Assembly: GCA_030448185.1 (NCBI GenBank)
Contig: JAUJNL010000011.1
Coordinates: 1-64,000, forward strand
Source: Cytophagales bacterium
Lineage (GTDB): Bacteria; Bacteroidota; Bacteroidia; Cytophagales; 172606-1
DNA: 64,000 nt
Direction of reading: 5' to 3'
Shown: positions 55,524 to 64,000 of the stretch, in pieces
Layout of the letters: the number at the start of each line of letters is the position of its first letter
How positions within the stretch are numbered: the first letter of the stretch is position 1
The notes under the pieces: generated by a model
What the model was told of the DNA's origin: nothing
The model's input: only the letters and a program-made list of their open reading frames with translations
Databases searched by the model: none
Position numbers and translations under genes: made by a program

Positions 55524-57849
55524 ATGGCACTTAAAAGATTTGTATTCCTTACTTTAATTCTGCCACTGGCACTGTTTCTATTGGGCTGTCTGCCGGTTAG
55601 CGCCCAGGAAAGTAAGTCTGAAAAAAAGCAGGCAGTTCACCCGGATGCAGCAGCCGTTCAACGGCTGCTGCAGTTAGCCGATGATTCCAGTATAACCAAT
55701 TTAAAGCAGGCATTAATTTATGCCAAAGAGGCTTTACATACTGCCGGGGAGAAAAAATACCTGAAAGGTCAGGCAGACGCGTATCTCAGAGTGGCTGATC
55801 TTACCATTGCGATTGGTAACAGCGATTCAATTAGTACGCTTTGCCAAAGAGCTATGGAATTATACCAGCACCTTAAAGACCCGGAAGGGGTGGCAGCTTG
55901 CCAGGCTACCAGGGGCTATTACGCTTATTTGCACGGCAATCTTGCGGAGGCCAGAAAATATTATTTGCCCTCCCGGCAGTATTATCAGTCGGTAAAAGAT
56001 CCTAAGGGGCTGGCCCGGCTTCAGAATGAATTCGGTTTGCTTCACTGGACCGAGGGCAACTACCCGGCGGCCCTGACCTGTTTTCAGCAGGCCATACTCA
56101 TTTACGAGAGAATCAATGACCGTAAATCTTATTCGTACGCCGAAAACAATCTGGGTCTCATTTACCTGGACCTTCGCCAGGATTCACTGGCTTTACGGCA
56201 TTTTCACCGCAGCCTGGCTATGGACCAAGCCAGGGGAGATGAGATTGGGATAAGCCTTGCTTACGGGAACATAGGGGAAGCCTATCAACATCTGAAAAAG
56301 GACTCACTGGCGCTGTACTATTTCCAGCAATCTTTAACATTAAGCCGGGCGCCAGGAAAGTCAGGAAGGTATTGCCTTCTGCCTTAAAAGCATCGGCTTG
56401 CTCAAGGTTAGTCAGCAACGGTATTCGGAAGGGCTTGCCCATCTGCTTGAAGCTTATCATGTGTATCATACCATTGATTACAAAGAAGGTATGGCACACT
56501 GCCTTTCAGGCATCGCCGATGCCTATGAACGCACCGGGCAATTATCCTTGGCACTTATGCAAGCTAAAGAGTGTCTGCATTTAGCCCGGGAGCTTAATTC
56601 CAAACTGCTCATCAGCCAGGCCTCCGGTATTCTGGCAAAGGTCTACAAAAGGCAACGTGACTATCCAAAGGCGCTGGAATACTTTGAACTTTTCCACCTG
56701 TATCAGGATAGTTTGCTGGATGCGGAGAATATCCGTCAGCTTGAGGGCTTACGGTTTTCTTTTCAACTCGATAAAAAAGAAGTAGAAAACGGTAAACTCC
56801 GTCAGGAACAAGCCCTGCAGGAAGCCCGTTCCCAGAAACAACTCATGCTGATGCTGCTTACCGGGGGCGGTTTACTAGTGACCTTGCTGATCATGGTACT
56901 ACTTTGGAAAAGCAATCAGTCAAGGAAACGGACTAACCTGCTGCTGACCCGGCAGAAAGATAGTATTGGTCAGCAAAACGCTTCTCTGGCCGCACTTAAT
57001 ACGAAGATCTCGCAGCAGCGCGACCACCTATGGAAGCTACACCGGGAATCTGAACAGCATAAAGCGCAGATCCTGTGTCAGAATGAAGCTCTCAGCGTCA
57101 CCAATGAGAAACTTTCGGAGCTGGACCGGGAAAAGGATGGCCTGATGAGTGTGGTGGCCCACGATTTGAGAGCCCCTCTGAACCGTACCATCGGCCTAAC
57201 CCAGCTCATCCGCCTGACCGGTTCCTTGAACGACGAACAGGAAAATCTCCTGCAACTGATCGAGAAATCAGCCAGAGAAGGTGGCTACCTGATCAACGAC
57301 CTGCTCACGCTGAGTTATGAGCAGCAAGCCGGGCATAAGGTCACACTTTCGCAGATCTGCTTACCTGATTGGATAGAGACCCTGCTCATTGGCTTCAGAC
57401 CTCAGGCCGAGGCAAAATCTATTGAACTTCATTACCAAAAACCGGCTGCGGCTTGTCTTATTGATACCAATGAGGAAGCGCTTACCCGCATTCTGGATAA
57501 CCTGTTATCCAACGCCCTGAAGTTTACCCAACCCGGCAAAAACGTGTTCGTTACGCTGAGTACTTCCCCGGATGGCATTCGCATTTCCGTCCTTGACGAA
57601 GGGCCCGGCATTAGTCCCGAAGAACAACAGAAACTGTTTAAGAAATTTCAGAAACTCACGCCCCGGCCTACCGGCAACGAAAGCTCTACTGGATTAGGGC
57701 TGGCCATTGTCAAAACCCTGTCCGAAAAAATTGGCGGGGAAATCAGTGTACAAAGTGAGCTGGGTAAGGGTACTCAGTTTACCTTATTCATTCCGCAGTC
57801 CTTGTGTGAACAAACGGATACGCACACATTAAATTTATCTGCGAATTAA
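55524..57849 (+). CDS. TPR-containing membrane sensor histidine kinase, one frameshift
   Basis: A signal peptide (FVFLTLILPLALFLLGCLPVSA) leads to six or more tetratricopeptide repeats in the periplasm (for example DPEGVAACQATRGYYAYLHG, NYPAALTCFQQAILIYERIN, YAENNLGLIYLDLRQDSLAL). The frame breaks near 56353 and resumes with QEGIAFCLKSIGLLKV. A membrane segment (QLMLMLLTGGGLLVTLLIMV), a coiled coil, the phospho-acceptor box MSVVAHDLRAPLNRTIGLTQ, N-box ILDNLLSNALKFTQPGK and the ATP lid (STGLGLAIVKTL) follow. This is the common TPR two-component kinase architecture of Bacteroidota. Full length about 775 residues. No regulator gene adjacent. Confidence 0.85.
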
Positions 57850-57931
57850 TTTCGCAAGACCTGCCTTAAACACGTTGCTTAAAACCGGAATTTTAGTAAC
57901 ATTCCGATTGTAAAATTAACCGGTTTACGCA

Positions 57932-59344
57932 TTGTCCCAATCAATTAATCAGTCCTTACCCCCGGCATTCCTCCAGCGCATGCAAAGGGTGCTCGGAGAT
58001 CAGTTACCGGACTTTCTGGCGGCACTGGCCCAACCAGCTCCGGTGAGTATCCGGTTGAACGCAGGAAAAATTACTGCCCTTCCCGAATTGGAAAGAGTAC
58101 CCTGGGCTCATACCGCCTACTACCTTCCCCAGCGTCCCGCCTTTGCCGCCGACCCGTGGTGGCACGCCGGGGCCTACTACGCGCAGGAAGCAAGTTCGAT
58201 GTTTCTGGAAAAGGTCTTCCGGACGGCGACCACCGGCCTGGAAAGCCCGCTGGTACTGGATTTGGCAGCAGCTCCCGGTGGTAAAAGTACCCTCCTGGCT
58301 TTGCTCCTCCCACCAGTTGGTTTGCTGGTTGCCAATGAAGTGATCCGCACCCGGGCCCATATACTGGCCGAAAATGTGACCAAATGGGGCAGCGGCAATG
58401 TAATCGTGACCAATAACGACCCGGTTCACTTCCAGGCACTGACGGAACTGTTTGATGTAATCCTGCTGGACGCACCCTGCTCGGGAGAGGGCTTGTTCCG
58501 GAAAGACCCGGCGGCGGTCAATGAGTGGTCGGAAGCCAATGTACAACTCTGCTCGGAACGCCAGCAACGGATTCTGGCCGATGTCTGGGATGCCCTTAAA
58601 CCGGGCGGCATCCTCATTTACAGCACCTGTACGTACGAACCATCCGAAAACGAAGCGCAATTACAGTGGCTGAGGCAGGAATATGGCGCTGAAGGCATTA
58701 CTATCCCCCTGGACCCGGCCTGGGGCGTGACGGAGCTACAATCGGGAGTACTTACCGGATATCAGTTTTATCCGCACCGGGCTAAGGGGGAAGGCTTATT
58801 TATGGCAGCTCTCCGTAAACCAGGCACGGCCACTTTAGTCCATTACCGTAAAACCCGGCATAAATTACTAACTCCGGCAGCGCCCCGCGAAACTGAACTA
58901 GTAAAGGACTGGGTTCAAAACACTGAAAGTTGGCAATGGATCCGGCTGGGCGACAAAATTCAGCTATTGCCCTCGGGCACCCTGGAAACGGCTGAACTGA
59001 TAGCCCAACGGCTGAGAATCGTCTATATGGGAGTGGAGGTAGCCGAGCTCATCCGGACGCAAGCGAACCCGCTACCGGCCCTGGCCTTGTTCAAGGATGT
59101 TTTTAGGGAATGTTTTCCGGATTTTGGGGCAGATCCCGAAATGGCGCTGCGATTCCTGCGGAAGGAAGACATTGTTCCACTAGATTCCCCCAATGGATGG
59201 GTGCTGATTACCAGTCAGGAATTGCCATTAGGCTGGGTAAAAAAAATAAACAACCGGGCTAATAATTACTGGCCGAAAGAATGGCGGCTGCGGATGGAGT
59301 GGAAAGAGGCACTGCAGGCCTACCAGCACTATCACCCCTTGTAG
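57932..59344 (+). CDS. RsmF/Nop2-like RNA (cytosine-5) methyltransferase
   Basis: A 470-residue SAM-dependent methyltransferase. LQRMQRVLGDQLPDFLAALA and VSIRLNAGK are the N-terminal RNA-binding part; the SAM domain shows VLDLAAAPGGKSTLLALLL, VANEVIRTRAHILAENV and the two catalytic Cys in LLDAPCSGEGLFRKD and YSTCTYEPSENE. The C-terminal PUA-like region follows (QELPLGWVKKINNRANNYWP). It probably modifies 16S rRNA, as RsmF does. The frame's first codon is TTG at 57932 (MSQSINQSLPPAF); no nearby ATG fits better, the next one lying 16 codons in. Convergent with the OmpH gene. Confidence 0.9.
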   Translation: MSQSINQSLPPAFLQRMQRVLGDQLPDFLAALAQPAPVSIRLNAGKITALPELERVPWAHTAYYLPQRPAFAADPWWHAGAYYAQEASSMFLEKVFRTATTGLESPLVLDLAAAPGGKSTLLALLLPPVGLLVANEVIRTRAHILAENVTKWGSGNVIVTNNDPVHFQALTELFDVILLDAPCSGEGLFRKDPAAVNEWSEANVQLCSERQQRILADVWDALKPGGILIYSTCTYEPSENEAQLQWLRQEYGAEGITIPLDPAWGVTELQSGVLTGYQFYPHRAKGEGLFMAALRKPGTATLVHYRKTRHKLLTPAAPRETELVKDWVQNTESWQWIRLGDKIQLLPSGTLETAELIAQRLRIVYMGVEVAELIRTQANPLPALALFKDVFRECFPDFGADPEMALRFLRKEDIVPLDSPNGWVLITSQELPLGWVKKINNRANNYWPKEWRLRMEWKEALQAYQHYHPL

Positions 59345-59453
59345 ACCTGGCCTGAATGAACCTGATTGAAGTTTTATTTCCCCGCCGGGCAGCGGTATGG
59401 CGGGGGATTGGCCAATCCATGGGCCTTCCCCCTACACAATGGTGAAAATACTA

Positions 59454-60090
59454 TTATTTTTTATTCTTAGCCGCCGGAGCTGGTTTGGTGGCCTGGTATT
59501 CTTCATTAAGCCCTTTCAGTACTTCCTGCGTAATATCGAAACTATTGGCAGCGTACAGAATTCCTCCGCCTTTGCTATAGCCGAATACAATTTTGTATGG
59601 CTTATCCTTGGTGTGTTTCTCCAGGTACTTGGTAATGTTATTGATCAGCTCTTCATTCTTTTTCTGCTCGCTCTCGGCGAATTGCTGACCCAGCGCATTC
59701 TGATAGCGGATCAGTTCCTGCTCTTTCCGGCGCAGAGTCTGTTCGGTAAGTTGGGCCTGCTCTAGGGTCATGGTGTTGGCCTGGCGCTGGGCAGCGACTA
59801 CTTCATTTTCCAATGCCCCGGGTACGGCCCGCAATTTCTTTTTCCAGTTGCTGACGACGGTCATTAAGGCTGTCCTGGGCATCTTTAAAATAATTGTAGC
59901 TACGCAGCAACGAATCCACATTTACATACGCGTATTGAGTGGAAGACGCTGCTGAAGTATTTTTAGCGGAAGCAGGCAGATTAGAGCTAACCGATATGGG
60001 AGGAGTAATTCTAGTGCTGAAATGGAGGTAGAATAATACGCCTACTGCTATCAGCAGCACGACGTTCAGGATTAGTGAGAGATTTTTCAC
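59454..60090 (-). CDS. OmpH/Skp-family periplasmic chaperone, frameshifted
   Basis: The 5' frame has a membrane anchor or signal (SLILNVVLLIAVGVLFYLHF), a Ser/Thr linker and YAYVNVDSLLRSYNYFKDAQ, the start of the Skp domain. A break near 59815 leads to the second frame with the long coiled coil (TLEQAQLTEQTLRRKEQELI, QNALGQQFAESEQKKNEELI) and the C-terminal strands KPYKIVFGYSKGGGILYAAN, DITQEVLKGLNEEY. Skp/OmpH proteins hold unfolded outer-membrane proteins in the periplasm. Full length about 212 residues with an uncleaved-looking anchor. Confidence 0.82.
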
Positions 60091-60156
60091 AATAAAAAGA
60101 AGAACTTAAAACTATTTTAGATTAGGAGTGCAAATCTACTAAATACTGGGATGGCG

Positions 60157-60184
60157 GTAGAGACGCAATGCATTGCGTCTCTAC
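60157..60184. repeat. REP palindrome, copy B, supplying the stop codon of the RAYT gene
   Basis: Perfect palindrome with half-site GTAGAGACGCAATG. Its first TAG on the minus strand (60183-60181) is the stop codon of the transposase-like gene. Confidence 0.95.
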
Positions 60185-60735
60185 AATTGTGCCGGACGAA
60201 AAAATTTATCCGTCTGCCACCTTGCGGGATTGCTAATGATGTAGTCAGAAATTTTTGCGTAAGCGTCCATTGAACGGATAATATGGTCGTGAAACCGGGG
60301 TTGCCAGTCAAATTCAATATTGTTTTTCCTGGCGTAGGCGGTTACGGACGATTTATATCCCCGGATAATAGATCCCAGGTTTTTAGATTGCGGGGCAAAT
60401 TGATTTTTGGATTCGGAATTACGTTGTGCATTGTATTCATTCTCGCCAATCATAACAATACCATAAACGTGGTTGGGCATCACCACAAATTCACCCAACT
60501 CCAGGTTCATGTCCGTCCGCAATTAAACAGTTTTAAACCATTCAGTCCCGGCAATTTTTCCGATTTTGGTTGATTGTAGAGACGCAATGCATTGCGTCTC
60601 TACAACGATCTCACCGAAATAACATTCCTGGTTTTTGGTACAGATGGTTACAAAATACATACCCTCATTCGCATAATCCCACGATTGCAAACGAGTTGAT
60701 GCTATTCTGTATTTGTTATTGAACAATTCTGCCAT
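60181..60735 (-). pseudogene. REP-associated (Y1/HUH-type) transposase, broken
   Basis: The gene starts MAELFNNKYRIASTRLQSWD, then YANEGMYFVTICTKNQECYFG, the usual opening of RAYT-type proteins. After TEWFKTV an in-frame TAA stands at 60525-60523; the same frame continues with MNLELGEFVVMPNHVYGIVM, SIIRGYKSSVTAYARKNNIE and FHDHIIRSMDAYAKISDYII. The HUH motif, normally H-x-H, reads HVY here, a single C-to-T change of the second His. Copy C of the REP palindrome lies inside the frame and encodes VETQCIASL. The in-frame stop and lost His make it inactive. RAYTs mobilise REP palindromes, which surround the gene. Confidence 0.85.
60576..60603. repeat. REP palindrome, copy C, inside the RAYT reading frame
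   Basis: Same palindrome as copies A, B and D, located in the coding sequence and translated as part of VETQCIASL without breaking the frame. Confidence 0.95.
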
Positions 60736-60759
60736 TTAAACAGATGGTATATGGTCCTT

Positions 60760-60787
60760 GTAGAGACGCAATGCATTGCGTCTCTAC
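60760..60787. repeat. REP palindrome, copy D, upstream of the RAYT gene
   Basis: Same palindrome, 24 bases before the start codon of the RAYT gene and just after the stop of the beta-CASP gene. Confidence 0.95.
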
Positions 60788-60792
60788 CATTA

Positions 60793-62238
60793 TTACAATT
60801 CAAATGTCTGTCCCCATTCGGGTATTTCTACCTGCGGATAGCCTTCTCCGGCCAGGTGCTGCTGGAAATTGACCATGCTTTCGTATTCACCGTGGACCAG
60901 GAAAACCTTCCGGAGCCTTTCGGAAGACTGGTATTTTACGAATTCAGTCAGGTCACTCAGGTCGCCGTGGCCGCTGAACACATCGATGCTCTCAACCCGG
61001 GGCCATGACCGGGATCTGCTGGTCTTTGGATATGGACAAGCTCTTCATTCCCTTCAGTAACTTGGCTCCCAGGGTCCCTTCGGCCGCAAACCCGATCATC
61101 AGGATGGTAGCATAGGGATTAGGCAGGTTGGTCATGACGTGGTGTTCTACCCGGCCACCTGAAATCATACCCGAGGAGGAAATAATTACGCAGGGTTCAT
61201 TGTGATTAGAGATGGCCTTACTCTGTTTCATATCCTGTACGTAAACCAGATTTTCGAAGTCGAACAACTCTTCATGCTCCTCATAAAACCCCTTCGCCTC
61301 CTCATTCAAATGGCTGATAAACTTCTGGTATACACGGGTACTTCTCAGGGCTAAGGGACTATCGGAGAATACTTTAACTGCCGGAAAGCCCTGCTGCGTG
61401 TACAGCTTGTTAATGGTGTACAATAGTGCCTGGGTACGGCCCACGCTGAAAGCGGGTATGATCAGGCGGCCCGGATTGTCTATACAAGTGGATTTTATAA
61501 TCTCGGCCAATGCTTCTTCCTGAGTGCCCGGCGTGCTGTGATACCGGCTGCCATACGTAGATTCACAAATTAGGTAATCCACCTCGGGCATCCGTTCAGG
61601 GTCCGGCAACAACGGATAATTTCTGCGGCCAATGTCTCCCGAAAAACCAATCGTGGTCTTTTTCCCGTTTTCGGTGATCTCCAGCACGATATTAGCGGCT
61701 CCCAGCAGGTGTCCGGTGGGGATAAAAGTCACCTCTACACCCGGCTTCAGCCGGAATTTCCGGTTAAAACTGATGGTCACAAACTGCTCGGCCGTCTCAT
61801 TGACCCGCTTATCCAGGTACAAAGCGCCAGGATCTATTTTGGGTACCTTTTTGGACCGGCGTCCTTTTTTGCCCACGGTTACCTCCGCCTGGTAGGCTTT
61901 GAGTTTACGGGTATTAATTGCAGCCATATCCTGCAGCAACAGTTCGGCCAGAGGCTGGGTAGGCGGTGTGCAGAGAATCTGCCCTTCGTAGCCCTCATGG
62001 ATCAGGTTAGGCAGGTTGCCCGAATGATCAATATGGGCGGGGTCAGCAGTACGACACTGATTTGGGAAGGCTCAAACGGAAACAGGCTGTAGGGCAGCGA
62101 CATTTGTTCCTTCCGCGGATTGGGCTTACGGTCCATATCCAAACCACAATCAATCAAAATTTTATAATCGTCTTCTAATTCAAGCAAGTACATACTGCCA
62201 GTTACCTGGCGTGCCGCTCCCAGAAAGGTTAATTTCAT
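60793..62238 (-). CDS. MBL-fold beta-CASP RNase-like protein, two frameshifts
   Basis: The 5' frame reads MKLTFLGAARQVTGSMYLLE, ILIDCGLDMD and ends in a break at 62035, where a lost A destroys HAHIDHSGNLP; the next frame carries LQDMAAINTRKLKAYQAEVT, TFIPTGHLLGAANIVLEI, GFSGDIGRRNYPLLPDPE, ICESTYGSRYH, LIIPAFSVGRTQALLYTINK and ISSSGMISGGRVEHHVM. A second break near 61010 (extra C) leads to RVESIDVFSGHGDLSDLTEF and VFLVHGEYESM. This is the YsiC/RNase J-CPSF-like arrangement (MBL, beta-CASP, RMMBL). It probably cleaves RNA. Full length about 481 residues. Both breaks look like sequencing errors. Confidence 0.85.
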
Positions 62239-62674
62239 TGTTTTCGATAAAAAGCGTAATCATCATACAAATCCGTGACCCGGTCCAGTTGCCGGATCAG
62301 GGAATATCACAGTGCAAGTGGTGCATGCTAAATATATATAATTAGTGAGATATCTAATTTGGTGAGGAGCCAGAGTAAGGCAGTTGAATGTTGATCATCC
62401 AACATGCTGTTATTCAACCCTGATTCAGCATATACCCTTTAGCATTTACCATTTCCCCTTAGGCTGCACGCAAACTTAACATATAAGCCCCGTAGTCAAA
62501 CCCTATACCCATGTTATGAAACGAATATCTGATATTTGAGGGTTTATTAGAAAACGGCGAAGGGTGAATGGTGTTACAACGCAGAAGTAACCGTGGTTAT
62601 TACTTCTGCTCTGTGTTGAATAAGTACTATGTACCCTTCATGAACCAACAACAAAACGTATTGTTCGATTCCAG
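62239..62674. other. 436-base spacer with intergenic repeat
   Basis: Divergent region between the beta-CASP gene and the helicase. It contains GCATATACCCTTTAGCATTT and CCATTTCCCC, members of the TAAATG/CATTTA repeat family. No gene recognised. Confidence 0.45.
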
Positions 62675-64000
62675 ATGGCTGAATTACCGCTTCCTGAACT
62701 GCAAAACCTGCTGCGTCTGCTGCAACTTGAACGACAGGCCGACCTGGAGGATTACCAAACCCGGATTATCCATACGCCCTTAAGTGAACGCCGCAAGCAA
62801 GGCACAGTTGGTACCCCATAAAAGTAACCGAATCCGGTTTTGGGGCTGGAGAACGGCTGTACCTGGAAGTGGAAAGACCCGGAGACAATTACAGTCCGCA
62901 CTTTTTCAGTTCGGGCAAATCAGTTTCTCTGTTCAGCAACGCCGGTGATCCCAAAAACCAGACTCCATTAACGGCGTAGTTTCCTTCCTGGGCCTCAACC
63001 GGATGCGGATTGTTTTCAACGAAGACGAAATACCCGACTGGCTTGACGACGGTAAGCTGGGGGTGAATCTGCTCTTTGACGAAACCTCTTCCCAGGAAAT
63101 GGAACGGGCCGTAAAGTGGGTAATGGGCGCCTCGGCAAACCGGCTGGCTCAGCTGCGGGACGTATTACTTGGTCACGGGTCACCACAAGTGAACCGTTCC
63201 GTCTTCGCAACGGCTTTGCCCCGTCTGAACGCATCGCAGAATCAGGCAGTAAACAAGGTTTTGCAGGCTCAAGACGTAGCTATTATCCACGGACCTCCCG
63301 GCACCGGTAAGACCACTACGCTGACTGAAGCCATTCTGCTAACGCTGAAAACCGAAAAGCAGGTATTGGTCTGTTCGCCCAGTAATGCTTCCATTGACTT
63401 AGTGACTGACCTGCTGGCGGCCCGGGGAACAAATGTAGTCCGTATTGGCCACCCGGCTCGGGTAGGGGAAGATACCTTGCAGCATACGGTAGACGTGAAA
63501 GTGCAGTCTGACGCAGCGTTTCCCCAGATCAAAAAACTCCGCAAACAGGCCGATGAGTTTACCCGTCTGGCTTACCAGTACAAGCGTAATTTTGGCCGTA
63601 CCGAACGGGAGCAACGCAAACTCATCATTGCTGAAGCCCGCAAACTTTCGAAAGAAGCCAATCAAACCGAAAAATACCTGACTGACAAAGTAATGGATCG
63701 GGCCCAGGTTATTACCTGTACGCTGGTGGGAGCCGCCAACCGGATGCTGGAAGGACGTAATTTTAGTACTGTTTTTATTGATGAGGCGGCCCAAGCCCTG
63801 GAACCGGCTACCTGGATACCGATCCTGAAAGCACAGCGGGTTGTGTTTGCCGGGGACCATTGCCAGTTGCCGCCCACCATCAAGTCGCAGCAAGCCGCTA
63901 AAGAAGGACTCAACGTGACTTTATTTGAAAAGGTGATGGCCCGGCAACCATCCGTAAGCGTGATGCTGCAGACGCAATACCGCATGCACGAGAAAATTAT
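62675..64000 (+). CDS. Superfamily 1 (IGHMBP2/Upf1-like) DNA/RNA helicase, partial, two frameshifts
   Basis: The gene runs past the right edge. It starts MAELPLPELQNLLRLLQLER (ATG at 62675), shifts near 62807 to VPIKVTESGFGAGERLYLEV, and again near 62972 to INGVVSFLGLNRMRIVFNED, after which it is open to the end. ATPase motifs: HGPPGTGKTTTLTEA (Walker A), CSPSNASIDLV (Ia), VFIDEAAQALEPATW (Walker B), FAGDHCQLPPTIKS (III) and QTQYRMHEKI (IV). The order fits the IGHMBP2 type of AAA-domain helicase, which moves on DNA or RNA. C-terminal domain not visible. Function in the cell unknown. Confidence 0.85.

Noticed and set aside
59380-59405. GC-rich hairpin between the RsmF-like and OmpH genes as a terminator
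   Set aside because: Arms CCCCGCC/GGCGGGG pair well, but neither strand has a following T-run, so an intrinsic terminator call is not supported.
1-64000. tRNA, rRNA or prophage genes
   Set aside because: No cloverleaf-type sequences, rRNA-like conserved stretches or phage structural genes were recognised anywhere in the window; this was by eye only.

Overview
The window comes from a member of the Bacteroidota, most likely order Cytophagales (Spirosomaceae-like). The evidence is a type IX secretion C-terminal sorting domain, a GntR-type rhamnose regulator, a bifunctional RhaD aldolase/dehydrogenase, PAS- and TPR-type hybrid-free histidine kinases, a TTTG-N19-TAnnTTTG promoter and A-rich leaders with few Shine-Dalgarno sites. 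This is judged from family resemblance only. No rRNA, tRNA or CRISPR array was seen.

Layout. 0-2.8 kb: an IS4-like transposase remnant fused onto the 3' end of a ligase-associated DNA exonuclease gene, then an orphan cysN. 2.8-6.4 kb: a long gene-free stretch, then a compact cassette of a subtilisin-like protease, a small protein that duplicates the protease's C-terminal domain, and a 94-residue protein with three DAG-x-P repeats. This cassette is the best candidate for an undescribed system here. 6.4-16.7 kb: aroA, an aldo/keto reductase, an MBL hydrolase and the trehalose-to-alpha-glucan genes treS-mak and glgE, with a Uma2-type gene between them. 16.8-30.3 kb: mostly housekeeping genes (coaX, outer-membrane barrels, a crotonase, YceI, DinB, an M28 peptidase, udk) and two polysaccharide genes (a phosphoglycosyltransferase and a GT4 glycosyltransferase).

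30.4-35.9 kb is a graveyard: an IS630 transposase with internal micro-duplications, a CHASE3 histidine kinase, a Tat-exported sugar isomerase/epimerase and a GNAT acetyltransferase, all badly broken. 35.9-42.5 kb holds a multi-PAS histidine kinase and a very long secreted protein with ELWxxDGT repeats. 42.8-55.2 kb is a rhamnose region: a GH88/105 remnant, a GH106-like rhamnosidase, a DUF4350-like protein, rhaM, a Gfo/Idh/MocA oxidoreductase, an IS5-like element, RhaD and a GntR regulator. Rhamnose isomerase and kinase are not here. 55.5-64 kb: a TPR histidine kinase, an RsmF-like RNA methyltransferase, an OmpH/Skp chaperone, a broken REP-associated transposase surrounded and invaded by a 26-bp palindrome, a beta-CASP RNase-like protein and the start of a superfamily 1 helicase that runs off the window.

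Many otherwise intact genes, including the probably essential coaX, carry single-base frameshifts, often at homopolymers. This looks like uncorrected sequencing error, so most frameshifted genes outside 30.6-35.5 kb are probably functional in the organism. Such genes are listed over their full reconstructed span.
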